64,000 nucleotides of DNA, taken from positions 1 to 64,000 of the forward strand of contig NZ_JACRGA010000009.1 of the NCBI RefSeq assembly GCF_016217785.1, written 5' to 3'. Positions 26,632-35,302 of this stretch are shown piece by piece (the first letter of the stretch is position 1; every line of letters begins with the position of its first letter). This DNA comes from Methanobacterium sp. Its GTDB lineage: Archaea; Methanobacteriota; Methanobacteria; Methanobacteriales; Methanobacteriaceae. The position numbers were made by a program, and so were the translations under genes. Under the pieces are notes generated by a model, which was not told the DNA's origin, ran no database searches, and saw only the letters and a list, made by a program, of their open reading frames with translations.

Positions 26632-27077
26632 TTAAATCACCTTCTCTCATCCAATTGCGTTCCTCCTGCCAGTTACCTATCTCCTAATTCATTTGCTTTC
26701 AAACGCTCATTTCAATCACCTCATACTCTTAAAATAAGTAAAAGACCAAACACGGTCTAAAAAATTGATTAACACACTCATCGAATTAAACATCGAGAGC
26801 TATCGCTAGGGGTGTAATTCATTTAAAAACGGAAAGGAAGCAAGGAAACTTCGTCCATTGCTAGTTTAAGAGATGTAAAAACAGAGTAGATATCATTTCT
26901 GCAGTTAACATTAACTTTGAAAAATCGTTTGCAAGATTAAATCAAATAGATTGTATGGATTTCAACCTATTTTTAGAAGAGAGCTATCGCTAATGGGATT
27001 AAAATTATTAAAAAATTAAGACATCAACTAAGAGACTGATGCACAAGTTAATTCATCTTTTAATTGGAAAAAAGCAT
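26632..27077. other. spacer with repeated GAGAGCTATCGCTA
   Basis: 446 bases without a gene. GAGAGCTATCGCTA occurs at 26795-26808 and 26979-26992. Several ribosome-binding-site-like AGGAGG/GAGGTGA stretches on the minus strand are followed only by very short frames, perhaps relics of lost small genes. Confidence 0.45.
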
Positions 27078-28376
27078 TTAGTCAGTATTTTTTCTATATT
27101 GAGTTTTAACAATATTTTTGTCTTCAAAAGCACTGCTAGATAAAATTGGGAGTAATTTGGCGATTGCATTTGGATCTGAAGGGTTCAAATTCTCTAAAAG
27201 TTCTTTAAACGACTTTTGAGTATCATCTTGAACCGACTTTATCTGATCTTTTAATTGGGCCATCTCTTCATTTTGCATTTTTAGTTTTTCATTTAGATCT
27301 TTATTCTTCTCTTTTATTTCTCTAAACTCTTCAGTTTCATAATCTCGTACGTTTGCTTTATCTAGTGAAAGTGTAGGTAATGCATCGGCATACATTTTTT
27401 TTAAATCTTCAGGATTGGCCTTCCAATATGCTCTATCCATATCACTTATTTTATGTCCTGCCATGAAATCAGCAATAACTTTTTCTCCTTTCTTATTTAT
27501 GAAGGTAGAAATAAAATATTTACGAAGTGCATGGCTTCTCCAAAAGCTGTAGCTATTTTTGTCACGTTTAAAACCAGCAAGTTCACCTATACGGCGGAAA
27601 TTTGTAACAATACTATCTCTTGATAGTTGTCCGCCATTTTTACTTGCAAATATATAATCAGAGTTATTATCAACCCTAACTTTCTCATTTCTCCCATTAC
27701 ACCGTTCCTTAAGATAGTGTATAATTTCTCGAGAAGCTTCTGGAGGAATAAACGTTATATGACTATACCTAGTTTTTTGACGAGTAATATGTAAAGTTAA
27801 AATCTCTTTAAGAATTTCATCTTCAAATTTGAATAGATCATTTACATCATCTAAAGGTTTTCCAATAGCCGAACTTGCTACATCAAGGTATTTCTTAATG
27901 GTTAAATCTCTTGCCTCTTGTTGACCCATCCCTGATAATGCCATGAGATAAATTAATGCACGTTCACGTGAAGATGCTGCATTCACTAGTTTACGAATGT
28001 CAGCTCGTTTTAATAGCCTGCCCTCATTTTTTTCTAAACCTATGTCTCCACTATCTAACTTAATATCGGGTAGAGTGATATCAAATGACATGTAAAAAGA
28101 TCTAACAGTAGAAAAGTATAATTTTACAGTTTTTTTAGATTTACCTGATTCAATGAGATGTTTTTTATATTTGAGTAGATAATGATAAACTTTGGATTTT
28201 ATTGGCCTAACACCTCTTTCTTCTTCTAAATCAGCTTCTTCAAATAATTCACTAGGTGTTTTACCAATAAGATCACAATAATCTTTAAAAGCAATACTAT
28301 ACGATTTTTGAGTTCCTTTAGCAATATTTCGCCTTAAAAACCAATTTTCAATAATTTCATCATCTTCCCCTTTCAT
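27078..28376 (-). CDS. tyrosine recombinase / integrase
   Basis: 432 residues. N-terminal SAM-like core-binding domain (about 10-115), then the catalytic domain: Arg in LSGMGQQEARDLT (about 150), Lys in TRQKTRYSH, His-x-x-Arg in SHALRKYFIS, His in FMAGHKISDMDRAYWK with Tyr of RAYWK as likely nucleophile. A C-terminal extension (about 365-410) is a strong coiled coil (EIKEKNKDLNEKLKMQNEEM), unusual for the family and perhaps for tetramer assembly. It points into the island from its right end, next to a candidate attachment site; it would catalyse integration and excision. Confidence 0.9.
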   Translation of the reverse strand: MKGEDDEIIENWFLRRNIAKGTQKSYSIAFKDYCDLIGKTPSELFEEADLEEERGVRPIKSKVYHYLLKYKKHLIESGKSKKTVKLYFSTVRSFYMSFDITLPDIKLDSGDIGLEKNEGRLLKRADIRKLVNAASSRERALIYLMALSGMGQQEARDLTIKKYLDVASSAIGKPLDDVNDLFKFEDEILKEILTLHITRQKTRYSHITFIPPEASREIIHYLKERCNGRNEKVRVDNNSDYIFASKNGGQLSRDSIVTNFRRIGELAGFKRDKNSYSFWRSHALRKYFISTFINKKGEKVIADFMAGHKISDMDRAYWKANPEDLKKMYADALPTLSLDKANVRDYETEEFREIKEKNKDLNEKLKMQNEEMAQLKDQIKSVQDDTQKSFKELLENLNPSDPNAIAKLLPILSSSAFEDKNIVKTQYRKNTD

Positions 28377-28429
28377 GATTCTTTGTATGTAACATATGAT
28401 ATATAAATATATCCGACGTTGTGGTCAAA

Positions 28430-28443
28430 TATACCCTGATATA
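28430..28443. other. candidate attachment site, right (attR)
   Basis: TATACCCTGATATA, 13 of 14 identical to 7079-7092 and in the same orientation, 54 bases beyond the integrase start. It is immediately followed by ACGAAGT, the inverse of the ACTTCGT motif at the left end. Confidence 0.45.
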
Positions 28444-28608
28444 ACGAAGTTGCAAATATTCTGGATTTTTTTCATCACATTTACAATAATTTCGCTCCCA
28501 AATTTACACAATTTAATTTATTTATTTCAAAGATAAAAGTAAGAACATAACTTTATTTGTGAAAGAGGATACCCTACTCGATGGGGGTCAATTGAAAGGA
28601 AATATAAA

Positions 28609-29376
28609 ATGTCTATTTTAAAACCACTTTACAGTGCATACGAATGGTATATATCCAGAGATCTCCGGCCGGAGGATATGCCCAAGCACGTAGCCATTAC
28701 CATGGATGGTAACCGGAGATATGCAAGAATTCAAAGGAATATGAGTCCGCTGGATGGTCATAAACACGGAAAAAATACCCTTGAAGACTTTTTAGGATGG
28801 TGTGTTGATCTGGGAATAGAGATTATCACCGTGTACGCATTCTCAAGTAAGAACTTTAACCGGCCACAGGATGAGGTTCAAGGCTTGATGAAGCTTTTTA
28901 AAGAAAACTTTGAAGGAATAGCCAAAAATAAGAAAATTCACAAGAATGAAGTTCGGGTGAAAGCAGTTGGTCAGCTGGATTTACTTCCAGAGGATGTGAG
29001 AGAAGCCATAGATATTGCGGAAGCATCAACCGCTTCCTATAACAATATGCTTTTGAATATAGCCATTGGTTATGATGGGCGTTTAGAAATAGTGGACACC
29101 ATTAAAAAGATTTCAGGAAAAGTTAAGGAAGGAAAACTGGATCCTGAAGACATTAATGAAGAAGTAGTAAATGAAAACCTTTATACTGCAGGATTAGATG
29201 ATCCCAACCTTATCATAAGAACCAGTGGTGAGGAACGGTTTAGCGGATTTTTACTATGGCAGGCATCCTATTCAGAACTCTATTTCTGCGATAGTTACTG
29301 GCCTGCATTCCGAAAGGTAGACTTTTTAAGGGCTTTAAGATCATATCAGCAGAGAGAAAGGAGATTTGGGGTCTAA
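28609..29376 (+). CDS. uppS: cis-prenyltransferase (polyprenyl diphosphate synthase)
   Basis: 255 residues of the undecaprenyl diphosphate synthase family, which extends farnesyl- or geranylgeranyl-PP with cis-isoprene units to the lipid carrier used for pseudomurein and glycan assembly. Signature motifs: HVAITMDGNRRYA with the catalytic Asp (about 29), TVYAFSSKNFNRPQDEV, and the C-terminal LIIRTSGEERFSGFLLWQAS then YSELYFCDSYWP. AAAGGAAAT lies before the ATG. First chromosomal gene beyond the island. Confidence 0.95.
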   Translation: MSILKPLYSAYEWYISRDLRPEDMPKHVAITMDGNRRYARIQRNMSPLDGHKHGKNTLEDFLGWCVDLGIEIITVYAFSSKNFNRPQDEVQGLMKLFKENFEGIAKNKKIHKNEVRVKAVGQLDLLPEDVREAIDIAEASTASYNNMLLNIAIGYDGRLEIVDTIKKISGKVKEGKLDPEDINEEVVNENLYTAGLDDPNLIIRTSGEERFSGFLLWQASYSELYFCDSYWPAFRKVDFLRALRSYQQRERRFGV

Positions 29377-29474
29377 ATCTTCCATTGTTATTTAATAAAT
29401 ATTTTAGTAAAATCATGAACCTCTAAAATAGTAGGGAATCTTAAAATTGGGATGTAATTTAAAATATATACGCT

Positions 29475-29513
29475 AACACTTTTTTATAAAAACACTAAAC
29501 ACTTTTTTATAAA
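29475..29513 (+). promoter_or_regulatory. duplicated TATA-containing 16-mer before rnc
   Basis: AACACTTTTTTATAAA occurs at 29475-29490 and 29498-29513, a 23-base period. Each holds a TTTATAAA box A. The second would start transcription near 29535, just before the ATG at 29554; the first slightly earlier. Confidence 0.5.
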
Positions 29514-29553
29514 CATTAATAAGACTATTAACCCAACAATTATACTGATAGTT

Positions 29554-30207
29554 ATGCAGCTACTGGAAAAATTTTCAATAAACCCTAAAAATATTCATCT
29601 TTATGATATAGCCTTTTTGCACGAGTCCTATTCCTATGAAAACGACCTCAATGAGTGTTATGAAAGATTGGAATTTTTAGGTGATGCAGTCCTGGATCTG
29701 GTGGTGTCTGAATTTTTATATGAAAAGGATCGGGATTTAGATGAGGGTGAATTAACCCGTATGCGTGCAAATTATGTGTGTAAAAAAGCTCTTTATACCT
29801 ATTCCATGGATATAGGTCTGGATAAGTATGTAAAGTTAGGTGCTGGTGCTGAATTATCCAGAAGAGAATTTTATTCAGTTACTGGTGATGTATTTGAATC
29901 ATTTATCGGGGCATTGTATCTTGATTTAGGTCTGGGTTCTGTTAAAAAATTTCTTTCAAAAACAGTCATGCCACATATAGATAATGGAGATGTCTTTTTT
30001 TATGATTATAAATCAGAATTACAACAATTATCGAATCAAGATGGTTTCAGCATAGTCTATGACTTACTTAACGAAGAAGGAGAACCACATAAGAAAACAT
30101 TCACCATGGCTGCCATGATCAATGGTAAAAATTATGGAACTGGAGTTGGTGGGAATAAAAAAGAAGCACAGCAAAATGCGGCTAAAGAAGCTTTGAAAAA
30201 TCTTTAA
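29554..30207 (+). CDS. rnc: ribonuclease III
   Basis: 217 residues, close to bacterial Rnc (226). Catalytic domain with the family signature ERLEFLGDAVLDLVVSEFL (about 33-51), RANYVCKKAL, and TGDVFESFIGALYLD with the second Asp/Glu pair (about 110-125). C-terminal dsRNA-binding domain (about 150-217) with SELQQLSNQDG and GNKKEAQQNAAKEAL. It cuts double-stranded RNA, in bacteria for rRNA maturation. RNase III is sparse in archaea, which usually process rRNA with the bulge-helix-bulge endonuclease, so transfer from bacteria is likely. Confidence 0.95.
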   Translation: MQLLEKFSINPKNIHLYDIAFLHESYSYENDLNECYERLEFLGDAVLDLVVSEFLYEKDRDLDEGELTRMRANYVCKKALYTYSMDIGLDKYVKLGAGAELSRREFYSVTGDVFESFIGALYLDLGLGSVKKFLSKTVMPHIDNGDVFFYDYKSELQQLSNQDGFSIVYDLLNEEGEPHKKTFTMAAMINGKNYGTGVGGNKKEAQQNAAKEALKNL

Positions 30208-30435
30208 ATCAATCACCCGGGTTTATTATTATTCTTAGGGTTTTCTTATTATTATATCAATGCAGTTTACATAATTTTATCTGATTAATAGTGTTGATTT
30301 TAAATTCTTAATGGTTATTATTAATAGTCATTTTTTTATTATAATTTAAATTTGTAATCATGGCAGGATTTATATACCAGTAAGACATACACTTCAAGTG
30401 TAACACATGACACTAAAAGTGATTTTACTGAGGGG

Positions 30436-31068
30436 TTGTCCAAAATTCCAGTTGACCATGTTCTGATACTGGCCATTATAATCATATCATCCTTACTGGC
30501 AGTTTTCATCCTGTTTAAATTAGTATACAAGCATAATCCTATTTGTGATGAATATTATGGTGCTGAAATTGTTCTTTTTCACAGTGATGAGCGTTATAAA
30601 AAGAGAGTTTGGAGATTTAACCTCATTGAGGACTTCAAAAATAAAAAATCCAATGGGAAAATAAATGAGAGGCTAGAACTTAAGGTTATCGTGGGTGAAT
30701 TCAGTGAAAACACCCAGGAAATTGTTAAACACGCAGCCAACCACAATTTTGAGTCTATTATTATCATTGCAGGGCCTAATGTATTTTGTGAGGACAGAAC
30801 GGAAATTTACACTTTACTTGATAAATATAATGATGTAAAGTATTTTATTTTACCAGAAAGACCCACCAAACATTTCATGATTTTCAACAACACACATCTG
30901 TACGTTGAAAAGCCTCACCGCCACACAGAAACTAGAGGCTCAGTAGGGATAAAAAAATGCAACCGTAAATTATTAAATATTTACAATATAGCCTTCAATA
31001 AAATTTTAACTCATGCAAAACCATTAACCAAAGAAGACGTGTTAAATCAGCAGTGTTATAAAGAATAA
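30436..31068 (+). CDS. membrane-anchored protein of unknown function
   Basis: 210 residues. One N-terminal membrane helix (about 8-30, ILAIIIISSLLAVFILFKL) followed by a cytoplasmic alpha/beta domain: AEIVLFHSDERYKKRVWRFN, LKVIVGEFSENTQEIV, ESIIIIAGPNVFCEDR and KHFMIFNNTHLYVEKPHR. The last phrase faintly recalls a PLD-like fold but lacks HxK. TTG at 30436 directly follows GAGGGG, so the working ribosome binding site is more likely the GTGAT near 30420. The next gene starts 14 bases downstream, suggesting an operon of membrane proteins. Confidence 0.6.
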   Translation: MSKIPVDHVLILAIIIISSLLAVFILFKLVYKHNPICDEYYGAEIVLFHSDERYKKRVWRFNLIEDFKNKKSNGKINERLELKVIVGEFSENTQEIVKHAANHNFESIIIIAGPNVFCEDRTEIYTLLDKYNDVKYFILPERPTKHFMIFNNTHLYVEKPHRHTETRGSVGIKKCNRKLLNIYNIAFNKILTHAKPLTKEDVLNQQCYKE

Positions 31069-31082
31069 AAGGAAGTTAAAGA

Positions 31083-31475
31083 ATGGATTTAACCCACTTA
31101 ATACCAGAATTTCTGGTTTTCAGCCTGGCAGGATCCTCATTATCCATAGCCGCCTACTCCGCCTTCCGTGATAAGAACGATGACCAGAAACTCTTACTGG
31201 TTGTTGCCAGCTGTTTCACCTTCGCCTTTTTAGTACTTTTCACCTTAACCTTCCTCACACAGGACAACCTGACCGGGTTGCAGTACCTTTTTGCCTCTAT
31301 TTTTTATTTTCTAATATTCATGGCTGTACTGGGAATAATGGGGTTCATCATCCGCAGATTAATAGTTGACCAGAGATCAAAAGATGATGAACTTGACTCT
31401 GCAATTGATATCATTGATTCTGGTAAAGATGGACTGGATAGTTTCATAAATTTACTGGAATCCCAAAAAAAGTAA
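31083..31475 (+). CDS. three-helix membrane protein, 130 aa
   Basis: Not recognised. Three hydrophobic helices at about 8-25 (IPEFLVFSLAGSSLSIAAYS), 37-58 and 67-90 (YLFASIFYFLIFMAVLGIMG), then a charged cytoplasmic tail with two similar segments (AIDIIDSGKDG, SFINLLESQKK). AAAGGAAGTTAAAG precedes the ATG. Probably co-transcribed with the upstream membrane-anchored protein; function unknown. Confidence 0.65.
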   Translation: MDLTHLIPEFLVFSLAGSSLSIAAYSAFRDKNDDQKLLLVVASCFTFAFLVLFTLTFLTQDNLTGLQYLFASIFYFLIFMAVLGIMGFIIRRLIVDQRSKDDELDSAIDIIDSGKDGLDSFINLLESQKK

Positions 31476-31983
31476 ACATAGGATGATCATAGTCTAATGT
31501 TATTAATTTCAACAATTAAAACACCAGAAACCTGGAAAAAATATAATGAATATAAATTCAAGCTCCCTCCTCAATACAAAAAAATGTATAAAAAAATAAA
31601 AATCTCCGAAATACCCCTATTTCAACCGTTTAGTATACATGGGCTGATCATTTTACTGGTATTTTGAGGAATTTAATATTCGGGATTATTTTAAAGAAAA
31701 ATTTAGGAATACTGGATAAAAAAAATCAGATGATATATTTTGAAAAAATGATATATTTTGAAACTTTTCATTTTACGCAGAATTCACTTAAAATCTATGA
31801 TAACCTGGTGTATATATTATCATCTATAATTTAATACTTTATCCTTTTTCATACTTTCATCCACTATCTAAAATTTTTTAATGATAACATATTACAATGG
31901 AATTGGTATTAATATGCAAAATTATACTGAAGGATGAAATTATTTTTTAGGTATGATTTCATGAATTTGATTATGAGGTGTAC
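31476..31983. other. A+T-rich spacer with short tandem repeat
   Basis: 508 bases, no gene seen. TGATATATTTTGAAA is repeated at 31731-31745 and 31749-31763 (18-base period). The segment otherwise holds poly-A/T runs. Confidence 0.5.
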
Positions 31984-32472
31984 ATGAAAACTTCACAATT
32001 ACTGGAAAAAATAAAGAAGGACCTGGAAAAATATCAGGAAATAATGAAGAAGGAACCTGCTGATTTTAAACTTAATAAACTTCCCGGTGAAGTTAAGGAT
32101 ATCCATAAAACCATGTCCCAGTACAACCAGGATAACTTCCCGGAAATAATGAACTCAGCAAGTGAAGATTACAACGGAGAGGTTGATGTGGAAGATTTAA
32201 AAGACATGGAGGCTAGAATAGATCACTACTTCCAGTTGCATGGATCAGGTGATGATGAGTTTAAAGAATTTATTAAAGGAATCTCAATTTACTTAACTTT
32301 CATTGCCCGTAAACCTTTACATCCTCCCGGCATTACTTTCTCCAATAAAACCACTGTTTATGAAACCGATGGAGTTTTCTACTGCACCGGGAAAAAAATG
32401 TTCATTAGAGATGAACTTTCACTGTGCAAATACTGCATATGCCAATCCAGCCCTGCAGATACACCACCATAA
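31984..32472 (+). CDS. DUF2115 family protein
   Basis: 162 residues. N-terminal helices (TSQLLEKIKKDLEKYQEIMK) and the C-terminal family pattern KPLHPPGITF, then VFYCTGKKMF and LSLCKYCICQSS, which match DUF2115 (UPF0305), a methanogen family of unknown function; the C-terminal cysteines may bind metal. GAGGTG at 31975-31980 serves the ATG at 31984; the GTG at 31978 is within that site and is rejected as start. Confidence 0.75.
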   Translation: MKTSQLLEKIKKDLEKYQEIMKKEPADFKLNKLPGEVKDIHKTMSQYNQDNFPEIMNSASEDYNGEVDVEDLKDMEARIDHYFQLHGSGDDEFKEFIKGISIYLTFIARKPLHPPGITFSNKTTVYETDGVFYCTGKKMFIRDELSLCKYCICQSSPADTPP

Positions 32473-32730
32473 CCTTGAATGATTTTTTGTGTATTACTAT
32501 AACAAAAATGCTTTATTGACAGTTTTTATTTAGTTATCAGGTTATAAATCTTTAAACTTTTTCTATTTATTAATTACTCTTAAAATCGTCTCTTAAATGA
32601 AATTTCAGGAATTATTTTACCTTTTTATTCATTAAAATTGGATTAACTAACTCTCTTTTTTTAAAAAACTATAATACTGAATGTTAACAAAATAATGTAT
32701 AATAGTTTTTATAAAATGGGGGGTGGAATT

Positions 32731-34179
32731 GTGTTATCTTATTCTTTAACTGATGAAGAGATTGAGGAATTTATAAGGGAATCTGAAGAACTCTCTGGTG
32801 ATGAGACGTTAAAAGCTTTGATGGCCTACTATGCCAAGGAGTCTCCTAAGTATGAAATACCAGAAGACCCAATAGCAACTGACGTGGTTTACCACATGAT
32901 CCGGAATGAACTGAAACTGGATGGTAACCCGTCACTGAATCTGGCCAGTTTTGTAACCACTGAAATGGATGAACACGCAGAGAAATTGTTCATGGAAAAT
33001 GCTGGTAAAAACTTCGTGGATCAGGATGAATATCCCTACTCCAGTTTAATACAGGACAGGGTTATCAGCATCCTTGCTCGTCTTTACAACGCACCAGAAG
33101 ATAGCAAACCCATCGGCACTAGTGTTATTGGTTCTTCAGAAGCTATAATGTTAGGATTACTGGCCCATAAATGGAACTGGAAGAAGAAACGCGAAAACGA
33201 AGGTAAATCCACGGATAAACCCAACATCATATTTGGTGAGGATGTACATGTAGTGTGGAAGAAGTTCGCACGTTACTTCGATGTAGAACCCCGTATAATA
33301 CCCATGGAAGAGGATAACTACGTGATGAATGTGGATCTGGTGAGAAAGAGTATTGATGAGAACACTATATGCGTTGGCACAGTACTGGGAACCACCTTCA
33401 CTGGAGAAATGGACCCCATAAGTAAAATCAACGACATGCTAATTGAAATCAACAAAGAAAAGGGATGGAACATCCCCATACACGTGGATGCTGCCAGTGG
33501 AGGATTTGTGGTCCCCTTCATCTACCCCGAAATGAAATGGGACTTCAGACTTTCCCATGTTCGCAGTATCAATGTTTCCGGCCATAAATACGGTCTTGTA
33601 TTTCCAGGTGTTGGTTTCCTGATATTCCGGAACGAATCGGACCTACCCAATGATCTGATATTCGAGGTGAACTACTTGGGGGGTGTGATGCCTACCTACA
33701 GCCTTAACTTCTCCAAAGGGGCCAGTACAATTATTGCCCAGTATTTCAACCTTCTAGCAATTGGAAGAAATGGATACACGGCTATTATGGGACTACTATT
33801 TAATAATGCAGAATACCTGGCCCGGAAGATGGATTCCAGTGGAAAATTCAAGGTAATCAACAACGAAACCCGAATCTTGCCACTGGTGGCATTTGAGCTG
33901 GATGAAAAATGTAATTTTGATGTTTTCAACTTTTCTGAGAGAATAAGACAGAAAGGATGGATAATCCCCGCCTACACACTACCTAAAAATGCTGAGGATA
34001 AAGCCATACTGCGCATTGTAATCAGACTCACCATGAGCCGGGAACAGGTAAACATCCTTTACAATGACCTGTTGGATGCCTATGATAGCCTGGAAAAAGA
34101 CATTGATGAAGTTCTAAGATATGCAAAGCATCAGGAAAATATACAGGCTTCCAGAGACCATCATGATACTATCTGCTGA
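32731..34179 (+). CDS. gadB: glutamate decarboxylase, PLP-dependent
   Basis: 482 residues, reading along its whole length like E. coli GadB rather than the shorter archaeal MfnA. Motifs: GSSEAIMLGLLAHKWNWKKK, HVDAASGGFVVPFIYP with the PLP-binding Asp, and SINVSGHKYGLVFPGVGFLI with the Schiff-base Lys (about 288). It converts glutamate to GABA plus CO2, consuming a proton. GTG at 32731 behind GGGGGTGG (32719-32726) is preferred to the upstream in-frame ATG at 32695. No antiporter gene is adjacent, so an acid-resistance role is unsupported. Confidence 0.92.
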   Translation: MLSYSLTDEEIEEFIRESEELSGDETLKALMAYYAKESPKYEIPEDPIATDVVYHMIRNELKLDGNPSLNLASFVTTEMDEHAEKLFMENAGKNFVDQDEYPYSSLIQDRVISILARLYNAPEDSKPIGTSVIGSSEAIMLGLLAHKWNWKKKRENEGKSTDKPNIIFGEDVHVVWKKFARYFDVEPRIIPMEEDNYVMNVDLVRKSIDENTICVGTVLGTTFTGEMDPISKINDMLIEINKEKGWNIPIHVDAASGGFVVPFIYPEMKWDFRLSHVRSINVSGHKYGLVFPGVGFLIFRNESDLPNDLIFEVNYLGGVMPTYSLNFSKGASTIIAQYFNLLAIGRNGYTAIMGLLFNNAEYLARKMDSSGKFKVINNETRILPLVAFELDEKCNFDVFNFSERIRQKGWIIPAYTLPKNAEDKAILRIVIRLTMSREQVNILYNDLLDAYDSLEKDIDEVLRYAKHQENIQASRDHHDTIC

Positions 34180-34453
34180 GAGTTTACCTACCTTATTTTT
34201 TTAGAACTAACTTTGAGAGTGAATTTATTATAATTTCATTAAAGAGGATTCTATCTCCAATAAATGATTAATATTCCCAATTACGATAAAGAATCTTAAT
34301 AAAGATTATTTCTCCATAATATGAATAATTGTCTTAATAAAGGATTAATTATCTTATAATATGATTTCTACCCCATTCTCTAATAATAATTATCCATTTG
34401 ATTATAGAACTGCATTCTGATTCAAGTTGTGTTGTTAAAATAAAGAAGTTTAG
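34180..34453. other. A+T-rich spacer after gadB
   Basis: Contains imperfect repeats of AATAAAGATTATT/TCTTAATAAAG near 34287-34345. A T tract directly after the gadB stop (34195-34201) may terminate it. No gene is seen. Confidence 0.4.
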
Positions 34454-34534
34454 TTACACGCGACACATTACCAGTCCTATTAGTAAAACTATGGAAAATA
34501 TTCCAACAATAGTGATGGTTTCTCTGTTATTCAT
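34454..34534 (-). CDS. 26-aa single-helix membrane peptide
   Basis: A complete short frame, MNNRETITIVGIFSIVLLIG then LVMCRV. It has a polar start, one hydrophobic helix and a basic end. The ribosome binding site AAGGAGGTG (34540-34548, minus strand) is among the strongest in the window and lies five bases from the ATG, which makes translation likely despite the length. Function unknown; a membrane microprotein of a nearby complex is possible. Confidence 0.6.
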   Translation of the reverse strand: MNNRETITIVGIFSIVLLIGLVMCRV

Positions 34535-34753
34535 TCAAACACCTCCTTATAGATATTAGTGCCTAACATTATTATGGGGTTCAATCATTATAATCTTATT
34601 TTAATATTATAAATATATTCCAACATTATTCTATAATAACAACAATTAGTATTATGCAGTTGATATAATAAAATCAGATGGGCCTAAGAATAAACAGGGG
34701 ACTGTTTAAGGAATAACCAAAACAGGGGACATGGTTTAAAAGATAATCAAGCT

Positions 34754-35195
34754 AGTAATCTTAAAGCGGCCTGGTTTGGGAAGAAGAAATAGGACGCTCT
34801 GGTGAGTAGATACTGGACTATTTAGTGAAGTCGAAACAGGTCTTTCAGGATAGATGGAAAGGGTTCGAGTCGGTGAAGATGAAACCGGTCTAGCTGGAGA
34901 TGCAGAAAGCAAACGCTCTGGTGAAGATGAAAGTATTCTGGTTGGAGATGAGGATAAAAGGCGGAGGCGAATTTAAAATGAACATACTGAGATCAAGGAC
35001 TTGGCATTTTCCCAGGAAAATGAAGCAGCAATAACATTAACATTGGAATTAGTGGATGAATCCGGAGAATATGCAGAAGTAATACTTCCACCCAACATTA
35101 CTGAAGATGATAAAAGGATTGTTAAAACTGTTAAGATGAACTTACTGCCCATAACAATCTCCCCCCTCCCAAAAGAATTTCATACTCCCCTTTAA
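34754..35195 (+). pseudogene. decayed gene with 48-nt (16-aa) repeats
   Basis: In one frame the units at 34824, 34872 and 34920 each span 48 bases and read like GEDETGLAGDAESKRS, with an in-frame TAG in the first unit. The frame then meets TAA at 34974 and continues as NEHTEIKDLAFSQENEAAIT followed by a beta-rich end to 35195. A half unit (34801-34823) and a shifted unit (34754-34800) precede. Two in-frame stops and length changes show decay. The acidic repeats followed by a compact domain suggest a former repeat-bearing surface or binding protein. Confidence 0.6.
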
Positions 35196-35302
35196 TATAA
35201 TCTGAAAATATTCTAGATAGAATTCTAGATTAGATCTATATTTTTAACTTAAAATTTTCCCCATAAATGTATTAAAAAATTATTGAATATTTTTAGGTTA
35301 GA

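Larger units (their letters stand above)
7082..28443. mobile_element. putative integrative island carrying defence and plasmid-like genes
   Basis: About 21.4 kb between the candidate attachment sites. Contents from left to right: HNH nuclease, RHH remnant, REase-TPR-GreAB-C-PIN protein, type I restriction operon with two HEPN proteins, RHH/helicase module, conserved hypothetical, two zinc-finger proteins, ArdC-like antirestriction protein, and a tyrosine recombinase facing inward at the right end. Neighbours outside (regulator on the left, uppS on the right) look chromosomal. Boundaries are inferred, not proven. Confidence 0.5.

Noticed and set aside
34859..34872. GGTTCGAGTC, resembling a tRNA T-arm
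   Set aside because: It lies in the 48-nt repeat unit, with no acceptor or anticodon stem around it.
35001..35195. 64-codon frame as an independent gene
   Set aside because: Coherent protein text continues upstream through two stops in the same frame, and the TTG has no properly spaced ribosome binding site; treated as part of a pseudogene.
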